Shown in pieces: positions 33,374 through 36,930 of a stretch of DNA of 36,930 bases. The stretch spans positions 1 through 36,930 of the forward strand of contig NGBS01000917.1 of the NCBI GenBank assembly GCA_002245135.1. The letters are read 5' to 3'. Position 1 is the first letter of the stretch; each line of letters begins with the position of its first letter. Below the pieces are notes generated by a model. The model searched no databases. It had not been told where the DNA came from and saw nothing but the letters and a program-made list of their open reading frames with translations. Source of the stretch: Proteromonas lacertae (lineage: Eukaryota; Sar; Bigyra; Opalinata; Proteromonadidae). Both the position numbers and the translations under genes were made by a program.

Positions 33374-33853
33374 ATGTGTGCTTCAGTAAACTTTGCTTTC
33401 TTTTGTTCATTTAGAAATAATGAAGATTATTTAGATAAGTGTATATGTGGAACATGTAAGTTTTACTTATATTTTAACCATAACATAAGTGCAGTTTTAG
33501 ATAGTCCATTACCTAAGGAAGAGATAAAGTCTTATAATGAATTCTGTGCTATTTGTCATCAAAAGATGTGGACAAAGTACAGTGATAAGAGATATTACAT
33601 GATGCTTTTCGATATTAAACCATCAGTAAAACCAAGAGGATTAAATAGACATTATTTTGCAGTGTTTGATAAGTATATTGAGTGGTTAACACTACCTGAA
33701 GGAATGGGAAGTGTTCATTTGAAGAAGAATCCTATGTTGAAACATTATGTAAAGAAGAATTATATATTTGATGATAGTGATGATGATGAGGAAGAAGAAG
33801 CACAAGAAGAAGTTAAAGGAAACAATGATCAAACTACGATAAACATACTCTAA
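33374..33853 (+). CDS. Small Cys-rich acidic-tailed protein of the virus-like element
   Basis: 159 aa from the first ATG. I do not recognise it. Cysteine pairs CICGTC (about residues 23-28) and CAICHQKMW (about 60) are spaced as in a small zinc-binding fold. The C-terminus is an acidic run (DDSDDDEEEEAQEE). It is the outermost gene of the element and faces the capsid genes, ending 135 bp from the minor capsid candidate. A regulatory or DNA-binding role is possible, but nothing shows it directly. Confidence 0.5.
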   Translation: MCASVNFAFFCSFRNNEDYLDKCICGTCKFYLYFNHNISAVLDSPLPKEEIKSYNEFCAICHQKMWTKYSDKRYYMMLFDIKPSVKPRGLNRHYFAVFDKYIEWLTLPEGMGSVHLKKNPMLKHYVKKNYIFDDSDDDEEEEAQEEVKGNNDQTTINIL

Positions 33854-33988
33854 ATTTTAAAACGAATCTTTATCTTAAAATGATTTGGGACAGGGTTTAA
33901 AAATATGCGTAATTTAATAAAAATCATATAATATAATAAAAATATAATAAATTTTATAATAAACATAATAAAATAATCATAATAAAGA

Positions 33989-34819
33989 TTAAAATGGTTC
34001 TGTAACACCTGTATCCATCCACTCTGTTATAATAACTTGAGGTGGGAATGCTTGATATGAATATGCATCAAGACCTTTTCGTTCTATATAAAGATTACAT
34101 TTATTATTATTATTTCTTAATATAGGCCAAAAACATCCATAATCATTAATTGCAGGTTGTGAAGTTTCATTTATTACACCTTGTATAGGGAAGTATATTC
34201 CATTACTACCATCTACAAAGTATGTTTCTAATAATTTGTTATAATATTGTTGCAATAAATCTTCTTTACCTGGTTCAGCTTTAATAACATGATTGTCATC
34301 TAGATATAATATAAATCCATAACCATCATCATGATTTTTTAAAACAAGGCCATTGTATATCTTGATTCTCATAAAATGTTCAAACATTTGAATTTTTATA
34401 GGTACTTTTACAGTAGATTCATATTGATTGATCGAACCATCTTGAAATATATAGAAATTAACTGACCAATATGTATATTCAGTATGCAATAATTTAGGTG
34501 ATACAGAATTATTAACTATTGTAGTACTACCTCCAGAGCTATTATTTACAACATTATATATTTCTTGACATTTACCATATATAGTATTTGTAGTAGTTTT
34601 GATATCATTAACAGGTGTAATAATATTATTTATTTGAGTATCAGTATGATTATTAATAGGTTTAACAATAGTATCAGGATCAGTAGGTTGTATATTTATT
34701 TTGTCAGCTATATCTTTAGCAAGCTTATCTGTATCAATATTTATATCTGAAGTATTTCGTTCCCCAATAAACATTTTTTGAATTAATAAACAATAAAATA
34801 ACAAAATTAATAAAAACAT
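33989..34819 (-). CDS. Probable minor capsid (penton-like) protein of the Polinton-like element
   Basis: 276 aa. The ATG at 34819 overlaps the ATPase stop (TGATG), which suggests linked expression. It begins with a hydrophobic segment (MFLLILLFYCLLIQKMF), continues with an Asn/Thr/Ile-rich linker (about residues 25-100), and ends in a beta-rich region (YTYWSVNFYIFQDGS, GYGFILYLDD). Position beside the ATPase and capsid gene matches where Polintons and Tlr elements carry the minor capsid or a membrane-anchored structural protein. The sequence itself is not diagnostic, and it could be a Tlr-type virion membrane protein instead. Confidence 0.45.
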   Translation of the reverse strand: MFLLILLFYCLLIQKMFIGERNTSDINIDTDKLAKDIADKINIQPTDPDTIVKPINNHTDTQINNIITPVNDIKTTTNTIYGKCQEIYNVVNNSSGGSTTIVNNSVSPKLLHTEYTYWSVNFYIFQDGSINQYESTVKVPIKIQMFEHFMRIKIYNGLVLKNHDDGYGFILYLDDNHVIKAEPGKEDLLQQYYNKLLETYFVDGSNGIYFPIQGVINETSQPAINDYGCFWPILRNNNNKCNLYIERKGLDAYSYQAFPPQVIITEWMDTGVTEPF

Positions 34820-35580
34820 CAAGAAACTTCAGAATGATCTTCAATCAAAATATTAAAGTTAGCTCTAAACACTTTTTTAACATTATCAATATATAAGAAG
34901 TTATATTGTGGCTTAGTAACAGCTAAATATAACTCTTTAAATGTTTCATATTCAGGTATCCATATATTCAATGAGTTGTATAAGTCAAACAAATTTCTAT
35001 TACTCAATCCATAAAATGTTAAACAATAATCTACTTGTGATCTTGCTGAAGGTACTATATCAGTAATATATTGACTACTAATTATAATTTTTGATTTTAA
35101 ATGTCTATTTTCTTTCATTAATACTGGTATGATATTAGATGTTTTCAACTCTAAACTAAGATCATCAAATATTATAATATGTTCTGCATACTCAAAATTA
35201 TCTTTGTTTGTATCATCAATTGATTTCATTAACTTCTCTACTAAATTATCTCCTGAATAAGGTTCAAATAATGAATCGTTTTCATCATAACTAATTTCAT
35301 TATAATCTAATAACTCTTTAATTGAATCATATATCCTATCTTGTTTAATTGTACCTACGAAAAAATGTACATGTTGTTTTTTCTTATATTTTGGATCTAT
35401 AATATGTCTTAATATATTGTATATCAAAGTAGTTTTCCCACTGTTCTTACGAGCTACAATAAATATATTTGCAGAAAGGCTCATTAAAGTAATCATATCC
35501 CAGAATTTCTTAGGATCAAAAGACTCACCACCATCAACAGGTTCAATTTGTATATTATTTATTTTTTCAAATTTAAACAT
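34819..35580 (-). CDS. FtsK/HerA-superfamily genome-packaging ATPase of the Polinton-like element
   Basis: About 253 aa from the ATG at 35580 (MFKFEKINN), preferred over one 33 bp upstream because the family starts close to this point. Walker A is IVARKNSGKTTLIYNIL. Walker B is HIIIFDDLSLEL (hydrophobics followed by DD). IIISSQYITDIVPSARSQVDYCL matches the sensor and arginine-finger region of A32-like packaging ATPases (SqY...vp..iR.n.d), and YETFKELY lies near the end. Length and motifs fit Polinton, virophage and adintovirus packaging ATPases, which pump DNA into the particle. The frame is open throughout. It directly precedes the minor capsid candidate in transcription order and follows the capsid region. 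Confidence 0.8.
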   Translation of the reverse strand: MFKFEKINNIQIEPVDGGESFDPKKFWDMITLMSLSANIFIVARKNSGKTTLIYNILRHIIDPKYKKKQHVHFFVGTIKQDRIYDSIKELLDYNEISYDENDSLFEPYSGDNLVEKLMKSIDDTNKDNFEYAEHIIIFDDLSLELKTSNIIPVLMKENRHLKSKIIISSQYITDIVPSARSQVDYCLTFYGLSNRNLFDLYNSLNIWIPEYETFKELYLAVTKPQYNFLYIDNVKKVFRANFNILIEDHSEVS

Positions 35581-35682
35581 AGTGTGTGTATATATTATGT
35601 AGTGAGAAATCAAAAAATAAAATAGAAGTCAATAATAAAGTATTTTATTATACTACCTTTTCAACACCTCTTGGTCCAATAA

Positions 35683-36930
35683 TCATTGTTTACCAGTAAT
35701 TATGTAGAACTTATGATGAATTGTATATGGATTATGATTAGCATCAAATCGTTGATTTGAGCAATCCAAAGTAATTTTTAAATCACTTGCTAAGTCTTTA
35801 CCAGCTCTTAATTTTAATTCAGTTAATCGATCAGTACTGAAATTTAGAACATCAAAAAATGAATTTGGAAATGATAATGTATTACATTTATCAAATATTG
35901 TATTTTGAATAATATTTTCATATATTCCCATGTCTGATATTTTGCAGGATATAAATAATCAGGTGTATAAACGAAATCATTAATTTGCCATCTTATTCTA
36001 TCTTGATCTTGATCAAAAGGAATAGTATCTCTATTATATGCATCATTATAATATGCTCTGTATAATATATATTTAACATAACTTCCTATGCTACTATTAA
36101 TACTGAAGTTATAGTTAAAAGTATTACTACCTGGAATTGGATCTTTAGTGATTTGAACTATATTAAAGTCAGTAAAGTCATAGGATGATGAGTTGAATAA
36201 TTAATGGTATTAGCATTACATGTTGGATCTTTATTGTAACAAATGTAAAGTCTAGGATTAATAATTTTCATTCCTACATGCTGTTGCCATGAATTAATCC
36301 AAACAGAACCATTGCTATGATGAATCCAATTCATTATAGGAGCAAATGTGAATTGAATATAAATGACTTCACCAAAATAAATATCATTCTTCAAAGCTAA
36401 TATGGTATTATAGAAATCTGCAAAATGAAATCTACAGTATAGTTTTCCATGTAATATATCTTCTTTGTTCCCATTTCTTCCCAATAATTCCAAACACCTC
36501 CATTTGCATTTAAAGTAGAATTAGAATTACATATAGTTGTTTCAGCTATTTTATTATTTCTAATGCGTAAGCCATCAAATAAATATTCATAATAATGATA
36601 ATCTTTTATATCATAAGGATACTGGTTAGCAATTTGATGAGCTAAATCTCGATATTCATTATAACTACTATCTAAATCACATAGAAGTGTTCCAGTTTTA
36701 TTGTATACTTTGATAGTTCCAAAAATTCATTGAATTCCTTAAATTTATATGATCTAACATTTTACCAGTAGTAGAATCAGTTACAGGTGTAATAGGTAAT
36801 TTCCATTGTCCTTTACCTGCATCTGCATGATCTCTTTTTTGACCTGTAGTATAATCTAATCAAATTCAAAGTAACTTTTAGATAGATTAACCAATTATCA
36901 CCAGATATTTCAAATGTAATAGCATCACTG
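35683..36930 (-). pseudogene. Major capsid protein region of the Polinton-like element, broken
   Basis: The minus strand from the window edge to 35683 carries open segments with a beta-rich, Asn- and aromatic-rich composition. Examples are FTFAPIMNWIHHSNG and SVWINSWQQHVGMK near 36300 and LKLRAGKDLASDLKITLD near 35800. Size, place next to the packaging ATPase and composition fit a double-jelly-roll major capsid protein of Tlr/Polinton type. The reading frame is interrupted several times, so it is a fossil and cannot give a whole capsid protein. The 5' end lies outside the window. The capsid assignment is partly from context. Confidence 0.55.

Larger units (their letters stand above)
32733..36930. 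mobile_element. Polinton/Maverick-like (Tlr-like) virus-related element, left part, fossil
   Basis: From the abrupt end of the right MCM5 arm to the window edge I see a structured non-coding end, a short Cys-rich ORF, a probable minor capsid protein, an FtsK/HerA-type packaging ATPase and the region of a major capsid protein. ATPase, minor and major capsid genes side by side on one strand are the morphogenesis block of Polintons and Tetrahymena Tlr elements. Integrase, DNA polymerase and protease would lie beyond the right edge and were not seen. The ATPase and minor capsid frames look whole, while the capsid region has several breaks. The element as a whole is best taken as a broken fossil; its age is unclear but not very old, because two long frames remain open. 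Confidence 0.7.

Noticed and set aside
1-36930. CRISPR array, bacterial operon or reassigned genetic code
   Set aside because: No spaced repeats of CRISPR type. Genes have spliceosomal introns and eukaryotic families, and stops TAA, TAG and TGA all end genes normally.

Overview
The window is AT-rich eukaryotic nuclear DNA, probably from a protist. I cannot name the species. The genes are compact and split by about 39 very small introns (25-55 bp). All read GT...AG, most begin GTAT, and several are almost pure TA or TTA repeat. The genes use the standard code, ending in TAA, TAG and TGA with no reassigned stops. A cytosolic-looking HCF101 and a plant-like type II PI 4-kinase argue against animals and fungi.

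Positions 1-25334 are ordinary host genes. In order they are: a decayed Tubby-domain fragment (1-600); a LYR-motif plus AlgH/UPF0301 fusion (740-1886, -) head-to-head with a short cullin (2173-3853, +); a type II/gamma-like phosphatidylinositol 4-kinase (4036-5354, -) head-to-head with the exocyst subunit Sec5 (5557-8343, +); a phosphatidylinositol transfer protein (9494-10430, -); cyclin H (11283-12717, +); HCF101/Mrp (12876-14418, +); a giant HECT ubiquitin ligase (14628-24023, -); and a small unknown protein with a SUMO-interaction-like tail (24897-25334, +). Exon boundaries were placed by eye from reading-frame phase and family similarity. Several genes concern membrane traffic and phosphoinositides (PI4K, PITP, Sec5) or ubiquitin (cullin, HECT), but nothing shows co-regulation.

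Positions 25335-28180 are gene-poor. They hold hairpins and short repeats, an HSP70 substrate-binding-domain remnant between two copies of another sequence, and a collapsed CaMKK-like kinase pseudogene. Positions 28183-32732 form a large hairpin-like structure. A 637-bp piece of a dead MCM5 gene is present twice in opposite orientation, with one mismatch seen, and it flanks 3276 bp that carry a MULE-type transposase with a SWIM finger and a partial Ulp1/C48-like tail.

From about 32733 to the right edge lies part of a Polinton/Maverick-like (Tlr-like) virus-related element. It has a palindrome-rich end, a small Cys-rich ORF, a probable minor capsid protein, a packaging ATPase and a broken major capsid gene. 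It runs out of the window and is treated as a fossil. Its apparent left end coincides with the outer end of the right MCM5 arm, so its insertion may have cut that arm.
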